Assembly: GCA_038321615.1 (NCBI GenBank)
Contig: JBBQFC010000006.1
Span: forward strand, 16,249-80,248
Direction of reading: 5' to 3'
From: JBBQFC01 sp038321615
Lineage (GTDB): Bacteria > Bacteroidota > Bacteroidia > Flavobacteriales_D > Cryomorphaceae
Length of the DNA: 64,000 nt
This document shows positions 51,223-60,695 of this stretch, in pieces. Numbering within the stretch: position 1 is the first letter of the stretch; each line of letters begins with the position of its first letter. The notes under the pieces are model-generated. The model was not told the origin of the DNA and did not search any database. It saw nothing but the letters and a program-made list of their open reading frames with translations. Position numbers and translations under genes: made by a program.

Positions 51223-54200
51223 TTAAAACATGAACTGATCGAGGAAGATGTTCTGCTTCGATTTCGAACCTAGCATGTACGTGTAATCGTCTTCTTTCTT
51301 GGCTCCAGCTGTCTTGCGTTTTTCTTCTTTTTCTTCCAACAGGATATTGTTGAAATTCTTATCGGAAGCAAAGGCTTGCATTAGCCCACGCTTATAGGTA
51401 AAGTAGTACCAGTTAGACTCATCGGCTTCGAAATAGACGTGTACAATGTCGCCACTCACTTTCTTTTCGATCACCATTTTACCCGGCACCTTTCGGAAAA
51501 ATTGCGTTTTGCCAATGCTGGCCACGCTCAATTCTCCTTCCGAGATATATGATTCGAGCACAGGATCCCAGGTCAGTTTTACATCGCTAAAGAAAAGTGT
51601 CTTGTTTAATTCTTCGGGGAGTTTTTTAATAGTTCCGCTTAAGTTTAGCTCTGCTATCACCTTATCGGAAGCTGCTAAGCCCATAATTTCACGCATGGCG
51701 TACTCATAATTCGACTTCGCCAAATCAACTCCTTTTAAATCGGGAAGCGATCCCAGATACGCCTGCATCTTATCCATGGCAGGATCGCTGAACGGAAAGT
51801 TCATAGTCATGCTGGTTTGAATCACAATCTTCTCATCCTTCGGATTGAAAGTCAATTTTCCAATTGTTTGTAAGTCGAACTGGCTCAAATTGGTTGCTAA
51901 ATCCATCTTGCCAAGCGCAGACAGCTCGCATTTTTCGGTGTTAAGCGAAATATAATTGCCAGGTAGATTTTGTTGATTGAGCTTTTGGAGCGCTGCTACT
52001 TCGTATTTCTGCTCTGTATCATTGTATTTCAGCACTCCGCGCGACCAAATTACCCGTTGATCACTTTCATCGCGGCTTTGCGACAAAAAGGTGCCGTACA
52101 TTTCAAAGGGATCTTTTGCCATGTTCATACCCACATCGACCTTTTTGGCCAGTACGTCCACCAGATTCGTATCAACAGGTATAAGCACTTCTTCCGGGTT
52201 GATATTGCCCGTAAATTTCATCCAATTTCGCTCCAATCTATCGCAGGCATGAATGATTCGGGTAGATCCGTCGAAGACCAAAAATTGTTCGTTTGCGCGC
52301 ATCGTTGTTTTGCCCTGGTACTCAAACTGTGGACTTAAGAAAAACCGCTGGCTTTCGGGAATTCTTCCCGTGGCTATGGTCTGCCGAGACGAATCGACAC
52401 TTATATTATCGAGTCGGATGATGTTGGGAAGCTTGTCTTTGTCCACATAGGTGTAATTTCCAGAACCCACATAATCGCGACGCGAGAGTATGGATATCGA
52501 AGCGTCGGTAAGGGTGTGATATTGAGTGATATAATTGGCCAAGACAGTCGCGTTTTCCAAAGGATCCATTTTTGCCTTTCTGCGAATGATTACTCTACCG
52601 CTATCGGGAGTAATTTTGGCATCAGCTACACGAATCCAGGGAATTTGATCGGCGGTGATGGTGTAATTATCTAAATCGTAGATTGCCTTTGGCGACATGA
52701 AGTTTAGCGAATCCTGATCTTTGGCAGTGCTAAAGAAATTTGAACGATTCATGTCCAGCTCGGTGTCGATCACAAAGTCGGTGGCCATCTCGCGTGATGT
52801 CTCAAGCGCTATGTCGTTCTTATCCATGAACCATTTAAATTGATCCATGAAGCAGATGTAATCGTTCACAGGAAACTCCACTTTCGTCTCCTCGCCATTC
52901 GATTTGAAATTCCCTATTCGCACATCGAAATCGATAAAGGCATTCACGTTGTCGGTCTTGAAGGCTAAGTTGGCTTCTTGAAGCGCGAGAAGTCGGAAAC
53001 TGGAGGTGTCGCTGGCAAATGAGTTTTTGTTATACGTTATGAGCCTAGATTCCAGCTCCGCACCCGAAAATTCTACAATACCGGCTCCTGTAAGACCCGT
53101 GGGTTGAAGGTCGAGCTTTCCAGCCTGTGCTTTGGCTTGTCCGTTGAACATGTTGATAGGCGATTTCGTCACAACCGCCGTCAGTTTATTATCGATCGGG
53201 TAAAACGAAAGCCCAACTTCGGTAGCATTTGCTTCCGGAATTTCGGGTTTGCCTACCTGTTCGGCGTTCACAAATGCCGTGGTGACCCCTTTTGTGCTAT
53301 CGGGAAAGAATGTAAACTGATCGGAACTGGCCACTGCGGTGAGGTATTCCAAATCGCCATCGCCTTGCAGACCGCTGTAATTGAGAATTATATCATTTTT
53401 GAAGACTGCTTTGTTTCCATACAATGGAAGCCCACCTTCTGGCGTAGAACGCTTGAAGCCCAGGGCATAATCTTCCTGGATTTTAAGCTTTTCGGCAAGC
53501 GTTGGGAAGATTCCACCCGATATAAAAGTCCCATCAAACGCCACCTGCTCCGTGGCAAAGTTGTCCAGGCTATCGAGCACAAAGGGCTTTAGCTCAAAGT
53601 AGACTTTGTCGCGTTCATAGATCCCTTTTTGGATTTTGCTATTGTCATAGTAAACAAACGATTCGCGTTCGCTGGCTAGAATTGGGTATTCCGTAAATTC
53701 TTCTTGTAGCCCCGATTTATTGAAAGGATTGTCAATTTGGAGCGTTCCCTTTATTCCTTCTATAACGTTTTTCACGCGGCGCAGCGCCTTTGAATTTGGA
53801 CTGAAATCTTCGACGTACAGCCTGCAGGAGTCTACGGCTATGAGATCAATTTGAAATTTGTCGTAGGTAAACGTGTATTCTTCCCCGTAGAATTCAAACT
53901 TCCCCGACCGGATAATTCCTCCAAAATTGAAATCCCTATTCTTGCGAAGATTTACTTCGCCATTTTTAGGATAGATTACCACATTCTGGGAATCAGAAAG
54001 CAAAATTTGATCAACTCCTTTGAGCACCAAATCAAAATTCAAGAGATTCAGCTCCGCATTGTCCCCTTGTTTCACATCGCTGTTGAAGAGAATTACGTCG
54101 TAGTCGATTTTTCCTGCAGCAGCTGAAATGTAATCGTAGAGTTTTGAACGTACAGTAATATTCTGACTACTGATATCGTAGTCTAAAAAACCCTTATTTG

Positions 54201-55668
54201 CTAAGTCGATAAGCACTGGGATGTATAGCTCCAGGCGGTAACCCATATGAGCGGCTACGCCTGTGGCATCAAAGGAATCGGAGTTGATTTTACGTGCATA
54301 TTCGCGAATGCCGTAAAGCGGATTTATGCGATCCATCCCAGCTAAAGATGTGTATCGAACGGATTTAAAAAAGTTAGATGACTCAAATGCAGCACGGGTT
54401 TCGGTGCTGCCAAATAAGTTGCCCATTCGAATCACCGGATCGTCTATATTCCAGGTAAAGGACTCGAAATACATATCGATTTTATGATAGCTGTCGTAGT
54501 AAGGCGATTTTGAAAGCCCTTCGTCGGTGCGGATTAGCGAAAGCTGTCGTTCCTTATTTTTAAACCGCAATTGCAGGCTGGGATGGACAATACTATCGTT
54601 GTTGAGCAATATTACCACCCGGGCATCCGAAGATGCGATCCGGTCGGGTTTGATGGCGTAGAACTGGGCGTAGGAAATAAGCTGAGGGCGATTTTCGCGT
54701 TTGAATGTAAGCGTTGCCGGCTCTTGGCGCGTTCCGTAGCCTTGCAGGTTGGCGCCTTCCATCCGAAACCCGCCGTTGTAATCTACCTTGTCTACGATGT
54801 TATTGATCGATAATCGTTTGGCGTGCGATTGAAATTGCGGAAAAGTTGCCTTTTCCTTGGTTACATTGGCTAGAATTTTTTCTTCCATGTCGCCTTCCAG
54901 CGGATTCTTAAAAAAGCTGTTGTAAAAAAGCACCGAATCTATTTGAAAACCCGACGATCGAACATTGAGCGCATACGGATATTGAATCACGGCATAGGTT
55001 TCGTTCGGGTCCAGCCCGGCTCGCTCCCAAGTGATTTTCCCTTCTTTTCCAGCAAATTTTTCGGTTTTCGGATCGTAAACTCCACTGGTGGCGTAAATCA
55101 CAGCGCTATCGCCTTTTGCAACGCAAATTAGATTTACATCCGGAAAAATGATGGATGGATTTTTACCGTCAAAGGCAAACCGCCAATTGCTATTATTCAC
55201 CTTCCAGGTCGAAGCTGGAGTAGAATAAAAAGCGTTATTCAAAAACAGTGATTTACTCATTTCCAGAAACTCTTCGGCCGGCTTGGTGCTGCCTTTTAGC
55301 AAGCTTTCTAAAGTCTCGACCCAGACATTGAAGCCATCTCCTTCCTGCGGCGATCCGGGGAAGGACATAAGCGAGATCACGAACGATTTAAAAAAGGGGA
55401 ATGGCCGCAGTCGTTTCTTGAGCATACCGTCGGCAACGGAGTAAATCTGCTCCTTTTGCGCATCGCTGTAGGCGGAACCCAGGAGCCAAAAGGATTGGAA
55501 TTTATCTTCCATCAATTCCTTTGCATCTTTTTTATCGGCCGTGCTCATTATTTCATTCAGCTCATCATAAAATTTTTGAGGCTCATGCGTGAACTGTCGC
55601 AGGGTTTGCCCAACAGAAATTTGTGCGCTAATGAGTGTTACGAAAAGAAAAAGAGTGCGAACTATCAT
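51223..55668 (-). CDS. Very large secreted protein of unknown function, conserved-looking
   Basis: About 1480 residues from the ATG at 55668 (IVRTLFLFVTLISAQISVG), which gives a signal peptide; a longer frame starts inside prmA. Few cysteines, no membrane segment and no lipobox. It is rich in beta-strand patterns through the whole length (LTFKRENRPQLISYAQFYAI, FEFYGEEYTFTYDKFQIDLIAVDSCRLYVEDF, DYVGSGNYTYVDKDKLPNIIRL), and ends in a basic/acidic linker and an aromatic end (DQFMF). I do not recognise a domain; AsmA/LptD-like repetitive sheet is one possibility. It lies five bases after prmA and 77 before the giant protein, which suggests that the two act in the same envelope process. Confidence 0.8.
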   Translation of the reverse strand: MIVRTLFLFVTLISAQISVGQTLRQFTHEPQKFYDELNEIMSTADKKDAKELMEDKFQSFWLLGSAYSDAQKEQIYSVADGMLKKRLRPFPFFKSFVISLMSFPGSPQEGDGFNVWVETLESLLKGSTKPAEEFLEMSKSLFLNNAFYSTPASTWKVNNSNWRFAFDGKNPSIIFPDVNLICVAKGDSAVIYATSGVYDPKTEKFAGKEGKITWERAGLDPNETYAVIQYPYALNVRSSGFQIDSVLFYNSFFKNPLEGDMEEKILANVTKEKATFPQFQSHAKRLSINNIVDKVDYNGGFRMEGANLQGYGTRQEPATLTFKRENRPQLISYAQFYAIKPDRIASSDARVVILLNNDSIVHPSLQLRFKNKERQLSLIRTDEGLSKSPYYDSYHKIDMYFESFTWNIDDPVIRMGNLFGSTETRAAFESSNFFKSVRYTSLAGMDRINPLYGIREYARKINSDSFDATGVAAHMGYRLELYIPVLIDLANKGFLDYDISSQNITVRSKLYDYISAAAGKIDYDVILFNSDVKQGDNAELNLLNFDLVLKGVDQILLSDSQNVVIYPKNGEVNLRKNRDFNFGGIIRSGKFEFYGEEYTFTYDKFQIDLIAVDSCRLYVEDFSPNSKALRRVKNVIEGIKGTLQIDNPFNKSGLQEEFTEYPILASERESFVYYDNSKIQKGIYERDKVYFELKPFVLDSLDNFATEQVAFDGTFISGGIFPTLAEKLKIQEDYALGFKRSTPEGGLPLYGNKAVFKNDIILNYSGLQGDGDLEYLTAVASSDQFTFFPDSTKGVTTAFVNAEQVGKPEIPEANATEVGLSFYPIDNKLTAVVTKSPINMFNGQAKAQAGKLDLQPTGLTGAGIVEFSGAELESRLITYNKNSFASDTSSFRLLALQEANLAFKTDNVNAFIDFDVRIGNFKSNGEETKVEFPVNDYICFMDQFKWFMDKNDIALETSREMATDFVIDTELDMNRSNFFSTAKDQDSLNFMSPKAIYDLDNYTITADQIPWIRVADAKITPDSGRVIIRRKAKMDPLENATVLANYITQYHTLTDASISILSRRDYVGSGNYTYVDKDKLPNIIRLDNISVDSSRQTIATGRIPESQRFFLSPQFEYQGKTTMRANEQFLVFDGSTRIIHACDRLERNWMKFTGNINPEEVLIPVDTNLVDVLAKKVDVGMNMAKDPFEMYGTFLSQSRDESDQRVIWSRGVLKYNDTEQKYEVAALQKLNQQNLPGNYISLNTEKCELSALGKMDLATNLSQFDLQTIGKLTFNPKDEKIVIQTSMTMNFPFSDPAMDKMQAYLGSLPDLKGVDLAKSNYEYAMREIMGLAASDKVIAELNLSGTIKKLPEELNKTLFFSDVKLTWDPVLESYISEGELSVASIGKTQFFRKVPGKMVIEKKVSGDIVHVYFEADESNWYYFTYKRGLMQAFASDKNFNNILLEEKEEKRKTAGAKKEDDYTYMLGSKSKQNIFLDQFMF

Positions 55669-55673
55669 AAATC

Positions 55674-56507
55674 TTATTTCAGAAAATCGAGCATCGCCCA
55701 AGAGTTTAGGCTGTGTTGCGAGCAAAAATTCAAATCGAGCTTTGCGGCGGCTTCTTGCAATTCAGGGATATCGCTTTCGAAAAACCCGCTTAAAAATAAT
55801 GAGCCACCCTTGGTTAACGCGTTTGCGTAGACCTTCATATCCGCAAGAAGGATATTCCTGTTGATATTGGCCAAGATAAGATCAAATTTGGCGTCGCCTA
55901 TGATCGAAGCATCTCCTTTTTGCACATCGATATTGACATTATTCAGGGCGGCATTTTCGACGCTGTTTTCCGCCGCTATAGCTTCTATATCTATTGCCAG
56001 AATGCCCGAAGCTCCCATCTTTGCAGCGAGTATGGCGAGCACCGCCGTTCCGCAACCCATATCTAACACTGCTTTGCCCGTTAAATTGCGATTCAGCATA
56101 GCTTGGAGCATGAGCTCCGTGGTTTGGTGGTGCCCTGTTCCAAACGACATTTTTGGCGAAATCAAGATGGGATAGCGGTAGGCTGAAACGTCTATTTGGT
56201 GAAAGGGAGCATAAACCACGCATTCGGCCCCAACCTGGACCATTGCATAGTCCGACTCCCACTGTTCATTCCAGTTTTGGTGGGGAATCTCCGTCACTTC
56301 GTAACTCAGGATGCCCAGCGATTGGCTCAGTCTTTCGATTACCTGCACAAAGCGCACATTGTCAAATACGTCCTTTTGAATGTAGGCTTCTACCCCATCG
56401 GAATGCTCCATAAAGCTTTCGAAGTCCAGATCGGCAAGCTCAGCAACTATTATCCCGCTCTCTGCTAAGGAATCGCTGAGATAGAAACGGCAGCAGATAT
56501 AGTCCAC
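55674..56507 (-). CDS. prmA: Ribosomal protein L11 methyltransferase
   Basis: Trimethylates L11. The N-terminal substrate-binding domain carries the conserved NWNEQWESDYAMVQVG; the SAM domain begins with FGTGHHQTTELMLQAML and motif I VLDMGCGTAVLAILAAKMGA, followed by AIDIEAIAAENSVENAALN and FDLILANINRNIL (NPPY-type motif variant NIN). The start is GTG, with its first base shared with the tpiA stop (TAGTG), so translation is coupled. 277 residues, typical. Confidence 0.96.
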   Translation of the reverse strand: MDYICCRFYLSDSLAESGIIVAELADLDFESFMEHSDGVEAYIQKDVFDNVRFVQVIERLSQSLGILSYEVTEIPHQNWNEQWESDYAMVQVGAECVVYAPFHQIDVSAYRYPILISPKMSFGTGHHQTTELMLQAMLNRNLTGKAVLDMGCGTAVLAILAAKMGASGILAIDIEAIAAENSVENAALNNVNIDVQKGDASIIGDAKFDLILANINRNILLADMKVYANALTKGGSLFLSGFFESDIPELQEAAAKLDLNFCSQHSLNSWAMLDFLK

Positions 56508-57259
56508 TAAAGGGCGGCTTTGGCGATTGCGGAAAAGTCGGCAGCTTGTAGCGCTGCGCCTCCGATAAGTCCACCATCAACATCGGGCTGAGAAAAAATT
56601 TCTACGGCATTATTGGGTTTGACGCTTCCTCCGTATAAAATTCTGGTTTCTGCCGCCACTTTTTCGCTCGCCACGCTGGCTAATACCTTTCGAATGTGAA
56701 GATGCATTTCTTGCGCCTGAGCGGCTGATGCGGTGCGTCCGGTACCAATTGCCCATACGGGCTCGTAGGCGATAACCAACTTTGTTTGTTTCGAAAAGTT
56801 AATTGTTTCCAGCGCTTTACGCAACTGATCTTCAACAATAGATTCATGTCTGCCGGCATCGCGATTGGCGAGTAATTCACCACAACAATAGATCGGAATC
56901 AGTCCCGAAGAAATGACAGATTGGATTTTTCGACCGATTAATTCGTCGGTTTCCTTGTGATATTGGCGGCGTTCGCTGTGGCCAACAATGACATATTCCA
57001 CGCCAGCAGATTTGAGCATTTCAGCCGAATGTTCGCCCGTGTAGGCGCCAAATTCGGTTTGAGCGCTGCAATCTTGAGCCGCTAAGGAGATGCCTAAGTT
57101 GAGCGAAACCAACATGGCCAAATAAGGCGAAGGAGGCGCCACGGCAATATCGACCCTGGGGCTAAGTGCGCTCAATGCCGTGAGCTCCCGGTAAAGCTTT
57201 TCAGCATCTTGCAGGGAGCCATTCATTTTCCAATTTCCTACTACTAAGGGAGTTCTCAT
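56507..57259 (-). CDS. tpiA: Triosephosphate isomerase
   Basis: Interconverts dihydroxyacetone phosphate and glyceraldehyde 3-phosphate. Catalytic motifs: GNWKMNGSL (Lys), IVGHSERRQYH (His electrophile), AYEPVWAIGTGRTASAAQAQE (Glu base and flexible loop), RILYGGSVKPNN and GGLIGGAAL at the phosphate site. The ATG at 57259 (then RTPLVVGNWKMN) gives the normal 250 residues; the longer frame would run into the permease gene. Confidence 0.97.
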   Translation of the reverse strand: MRTPLVVGNWKMNGSLQDAEKLYRELTALSALSPRVDIAVAPPSPYLAMLVSLNLGISLAAQDCSAQTEFGAYTGEHSAEMLKSAGVEYVIVGHSERRQYHKETDELIGRKIQSVISSGLIPIYCCGELLANRDAGRHESIVEDQLRKALETINFSKQTKLVIAYEPVWAIGTGRTASAAQAQEMHLHIRKVLASVASEKVAAETRILYGGSVKPNNAVEIFSQPDVDGGLIGGAALQAADFSAIAKAAL

Positions 57260-57269
57260 CTTATTGATT

Positions 57270-58556
57270 TTATTGAATTCGAACGCGCGGGTCGAGCACG
57301 CCATACAGAATATCGACCACTAAGTTGATAAGCACAAAAGCCGCTGCAATTACGAGCACGGAGCCCATCACCACCGGATAATCGTCGTTTTGCAAGCTCT
57401 GAAACACTTGAAGACCAATGCCTTTCCAGTTGAACACAAACTCGATAAAAACCGCGCCGGCGAGCATCGATGCAAACCATCCCGACACGGCCGTAATCAC
57501 CGGATTGAGCGCGTTGCGCAGCCCGTGCCTCAACCATACTCTTGCTGGTGTTAGCCCTTTGGCTCGAGCGGTGCGAATAAAATCTTGCGACATCACGTCG
57601 AGCAAGGCATTGCGCGTAAGCTGAATGATAATGGCCAACGGCCGCACCCCGAGTGTAATAGCCGGTAGTATTAGATTGCTCAAGGATAAATATTCGCCTG
57701 TAAAAACATCAACATCGTAAAGCGAACCAGTCATATTCAAGCCCGTTCCCGGAAGGGCAAAATTCCAATTTACCAAGCTTAGAAGGCTCCAACCAAATAG
57801 AACATCCACAATTTTGAAAACGAGGAGAATCACAATCCCTATGGCCGCTCCACGCAAAAACCAAATAATCAGCTTCTTAAAATTCTTCGTTTTCGTTCCG
57901 AATAGCATAAAAAGCGCAGCCATCAAACCAAAAATGAACGGCAGCGCGGGAATGTGAATGGCTTTCGCCCATAAAAATCCACCTAGCCAGGAAAAGATGA
58001 TCGCTGCAAAGAAAGATGGTAGCGACATACCGATTATGGCTGTGAACAGTGTAAAATCATCAAAAAAGCTTCCCTTGTACATCGCGCTGAGCACGCCGAA
58101 AAGAACCCCGAAAAAGAGCGCAAAAGTTATAGCCACAAAGGCCAAAGTTAAGGTACCGGGTAGCGCTTCGCCGATGATTTCAGATACGGCTTTCCGCGAT
58201 TGGAAAGACCGACGAAGGAAAGGCACCTTGGCCACAACGGCATAATCGCCAAGCGGCAGCAAGGTGAAATACGAGTAAGTGGTTGGGTCTAAGTAGATCC
58301 GACTTCGATCATTAGCCTTGTTGTGAAGCGATAGTGGGCTTACGTCGTTGAGATAGAGCAAGTACTGCTTACCCCAGGGTAGGTCCAAGCCAAGTTCGCG
58401 GCGCACATTTTGAAGGGATTCCTCCGTGACGCGTTGCCCGAGAAGCATTCGCGCCGGATCGCCCGGATTGATGCTAAAAATCGAGAAAACAAGCGTTACA
58501 ACGCCCCATAATACAAGGAATCCATATGCTAATTTTCGGAGTAAAAATGGGATCAA
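57270..58556 (-). CDS. ABC transporter permease, DppB/OppB type
   Basis: Inner-membrane permease for di/oligopeptide or nickel-type ABC importers. The N-terminus LLRKLAYGFLVLWGVVTLVFSIF and FSINPGDPARMLLG, and the C-terminal permease core ALPGTLTLAFVAITFALFFGVLFG, FIRTARAKGLTPARVWLRHGLRNALNPVIT (EAA loop) are clear. 428 residues, about 100 more than usual, because an additional hydrophobic block (about 215-260) precedes the core. Start is TTG, the only start near the signal anchor. The partner permease, ATPases and binding protein are not nearby. Ten bases between it and its neighbours on each side. Confidence 0.92.
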   Translation of the reverse strand: MIPFLLRKLAYGFLVLWGVVTLVFSIFSINPGDPARMLLGQRVTEESLQNVRRELGLDLPWGKQYLLYLNDVSPLSLHNKANDRSRIYLDPTTYSYFTLLPLGDYAVVAKVPFLRRSFQSRKAVSEIIGEALPGTLTLAFVAITFALFFGVLFGVLSAMYKGSFFDDFTLFTAIIGMSLPSFFAAIIFSWLGGFLWAKAIHIPALPFIFGLMAALFMLFGTKTKNFKKLIIWFLRGAAIGIVILLVFKIVDVLFGWSLLSLVNWNFALPGTGLNMTGSLYDVDVFTGEYLSLSNLILPAITLGVRPLAIIIQLTRNALLDVMSQDFIRTARAKGLTPARVWLRHGLRNALNPVITAVSGWFASMLAGAVFIEFVFNWKGIGLQVFQSLQNDDYPVVMGSVLVIAAAFVLINLVVDILYGVLDPRVRIQ

Positions 58557-58565
58557 CGGAGCGGT

Positions 58566-60098
58566 CTATTTCAGGTAATTGGCCTGCATTTCTGCGAAGG
58601 TAGGCACATCACCAGCACTCCATTTGGCTACGATCAATCCATTTTGCAACAAAAGCACTCCCGGATTGGAACGAACGATGGTTTTTAGGAATATTTCATC
58701 GCCGGTGTAGAATGGAACAGCCCATTGATTAGCATGCCTATACGTTTCGTGCACATCGTAAGGCGATGACGTAACGGCGTACACATTGAAGTTATTTGCT
58801 TGAGCTTCCGCGCTTAGCTCGCGAATTCGGTCGGCGACTTCACCGGCTTCCGCCTTATTTACATCATGCATCACGATCATAATGCTGAAATTCGGATCGT
58901 TCAGCAATTCGTCTCCAATATCTGAACCATCCGCATTCATTACGTTAAAAGCAGCTATTGGCGGCTCATACCCGCGTTGGAGAACAATCGGATCCGGGCT
59001 TGAAAATGTAATTTGCCAGAGCGTATCCTTCCATAGTTCTTGTTCGAGATAGACCTTAGAGTTCACCGTTCGCTCTTCGTTAGTGCCGGCATGCGTAAGT
59101 TTATAAACGGTGGCGTACTCCGTGGGTTGCAGCCCCAGTTCCTTGGCCGATTTCATTTGATCTTTGATGTTCTTTCCAACTGCATACGGGCGGAAATCTT
59201 TAATCGGCAAGTGGTAGTAAGTGTAAATCGAAAAGGCATAAGTCACCATGGTTAGTACGCCAATAATAAGCCAGGAAGTAGATGGTTTCGACGGCCGCTG
59301 CGTGCGCAAAACGAAATAAATCAACGCGGTGATAAGGAAAAATACGAGTGGGAAGATCCATCCGAAGAGCCATCCGCCGAAGATAGCGATGACCAATACC
59401 GCGCCTGGTAATATGATTGCATCTTCCCGGTTGGTATTCACGTTAATAAACTTGCTGCGGAGCAGTACAACCAGAGTAAGAAAGAATAAGCCCAAGTCCT
59501 TGTAGAATGATTCCCAGGGTGTAAGCGATCGACCAACAGAACCTCGCATGGCATCGCCAAAGCAACCACAATCGGTTACGCAGACCCCATCGAAAGGTAA
59601 ACCTTCGGCCATGGCCTGCATTTGCATTTCGTTGCAATTGGCCGTGAAATAGGTTAGCCAGCCGAAGAAAACAGTCATTAAAAGCAATACCACAGCGACC
59701 AACCTAACTTGTAGGCCAAATAAAACTGCCAAGCCCAATAGCACCTCGACACCCGAAATCAAGATGGCTAAGATCAGCGACCAATCGTGGAAAATAGCCC
59801 AGAAAGCACCAAGCGCGTTTTCGTCGAAATATTCTTCCAATTTTATTCCGAACCCAATGGTATCATTGGCTTTTATGAGCCCGGAAACTAAAAAAACAGA
59901 ACCGAGAACGATGCGTGAAAAGTAGATTGCTGCTGCATCGCGCTTCAGAATAAAAAGAAGACCGGGAATAAACGCCATGGATACGGCCATCCAGTAAACG
60001 TTAAATTCATCGATCAGCGCAGGATTTACAATAGCTAGCGTGGCCATCAATGCCGAGGCACCAATTAAAGCATAACCAATAAGTCGGGAAGGTATCAT
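58566..60098 (-). CDS. DoxX-type membrane protein with C-terminal thioredoxin-like domain (BT_3928 type)
   Basis: 510 residues. About eight membrane segments in the first 290 residues; between segments four and five of the DoxX-like part lies FDGVCVTDCGCFGDAM, with paired cysteines as in MauE/VKOR-type redox membrane proteins. The C-terminal 210 residues look like a thioredoxin-like domain without CxxC (IMIVMHDVNKAEAGEVADRI, VYAVTSSPYDV, VPFYTGDEIFLKTIVRSNPGVLLL). The family is found beside DUF1599 and tpiA in this phylum. It may shuttle reducing equivalents in the membrane; no partner is known. Confidence 0.85.
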   Translation of the reverse strand: MIPSRLIGYALIGASALMATLAIVNPALIDEFNVYWMAVSMAFIPGLLFILKRDAAAIYFSRIVLGSVFLVSGLIKANDTIGFGIKLEEYFDENALGAFWAIFHDWSLILAILISGVEVLLGLAVLFGLQVRLVAVVLLLMTVFFGWLTYFTANCNEMQMQAMAEGLPFDGVCVTDCGCFGDAMRGSVGRSLTPWESFYKDLGLFFLTLVVLLRSKFINVNTNREDAIILPGAVLVIAIFGGWLFGWIFPLVFFLITALIYFVLRTQRPSKPSTSWLIIGVLTMVTYAFSIYTYYHLPIKDFRPYAVGKNIKDQMKSAKELGLQPTEYATVYKLTHAGTNEERTVNSKVYLEQELWKDTLWQITFSSPDPIVLQRGYEPPIAAFNVMNADGSDIGDELLNDPNFSIMIVMHDVNKAEAGEVADRIRELSAEAQANNFNVYAVTSSPYDVHETYRHANQWAVPFYTGDEIFLKTIVRSNPGVLLLQNGLIVAKWSAGDVPTFAEMQANYLK

Positions 60099-60109
60099 TC
60101 AGTTAATAT

Positions 60110-60682
60110 TTATTTCATTTTTTGGTTTGCACCTTCGGCCTGTTCTTTCAGCAAGATCAGGGCGAAAAGGGCGTAATTGACCATGTCGTAGTAATTGGCA
60201 TCGATGCCTTCGGACACCAAGGTTTGACCTTCGTTGTCTTCTATTTGCTTCACGCGGAGCACTTTCATAAGTATCAAATCCGTCAGCGACGAAACCCGCA
60301 TATCGCGCCAAGCTTCTCCGTAGTCGTGATTTTTGCGCTCCATAAGGTCGAATGCCGCCGTGGCATAGCTTTCGTACAATGCTTCCGCCCGATGGAAGGC
60401 TAATTCCAGATCATCGTCGCCGGTAAGTTCCAATTGGATCAAGGCCATGATGCAATAATTTACAATGCCTTGAAATTCGGGAGTGATCCCTTCGCCCACG
60501 CGCGACTCGCCCACTTGCTGAATGGTACGAATTCGGTTGGCTTTGATGAAAATTTGATCGGTGAGTGAGGAAGGACGCAGTATCCGCCAAGCGGTGCCAT
60601 AGTCTTTCATCTTATTAAAGAAGATATCTTTACACGCCGACAGCGCCGTGTGGTACTGTTCAGCCGTATTTGTTGCATTCAT
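60110..60682 (-). CDS. DUF1599 protein
   Basis: About 190 residues. Two tandem copies of the DUF1599 unit are visible: NKMKDYGTAWRILRPSSLTDQIFIKANRIRTIQ and ERKNHDYGEAWRDMRVSSLTDLILMKVLRVKQIE, each followed by an EG-hydrophobic segment (VGEGITPEFQGIVNYCIMALIQ; VSEGIDANYYDMVNYALFALIL). The family is sometimes called nucleotide modification associated domain 1. Start at the ATG at 60682 (then NATNTAEQYH); longer starts at 60688 and 60697 would overlap the divergent folP. First gene of the ten-gene minus-strand run. Confidence 0.93.
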   Translation of the reverse strand: MNATNTAEQYHTALSACKDIFFNKMKDYGTAWRILRPSSLTDQIFIKANRIRTIQQVGESRVGEGITPEFQGIVNYCIMALIQLELTGDDDLELAFHRAEALYESYATAAFDLMERKNHDYGEAWRDMRVSSLTDLILMKVLRVKQIEDNEGQTLVSEGIDANYYDMVNYALFALILLKEQAEGANQKMK

Positions 60683-60695
60683 CGCCATTACATTC

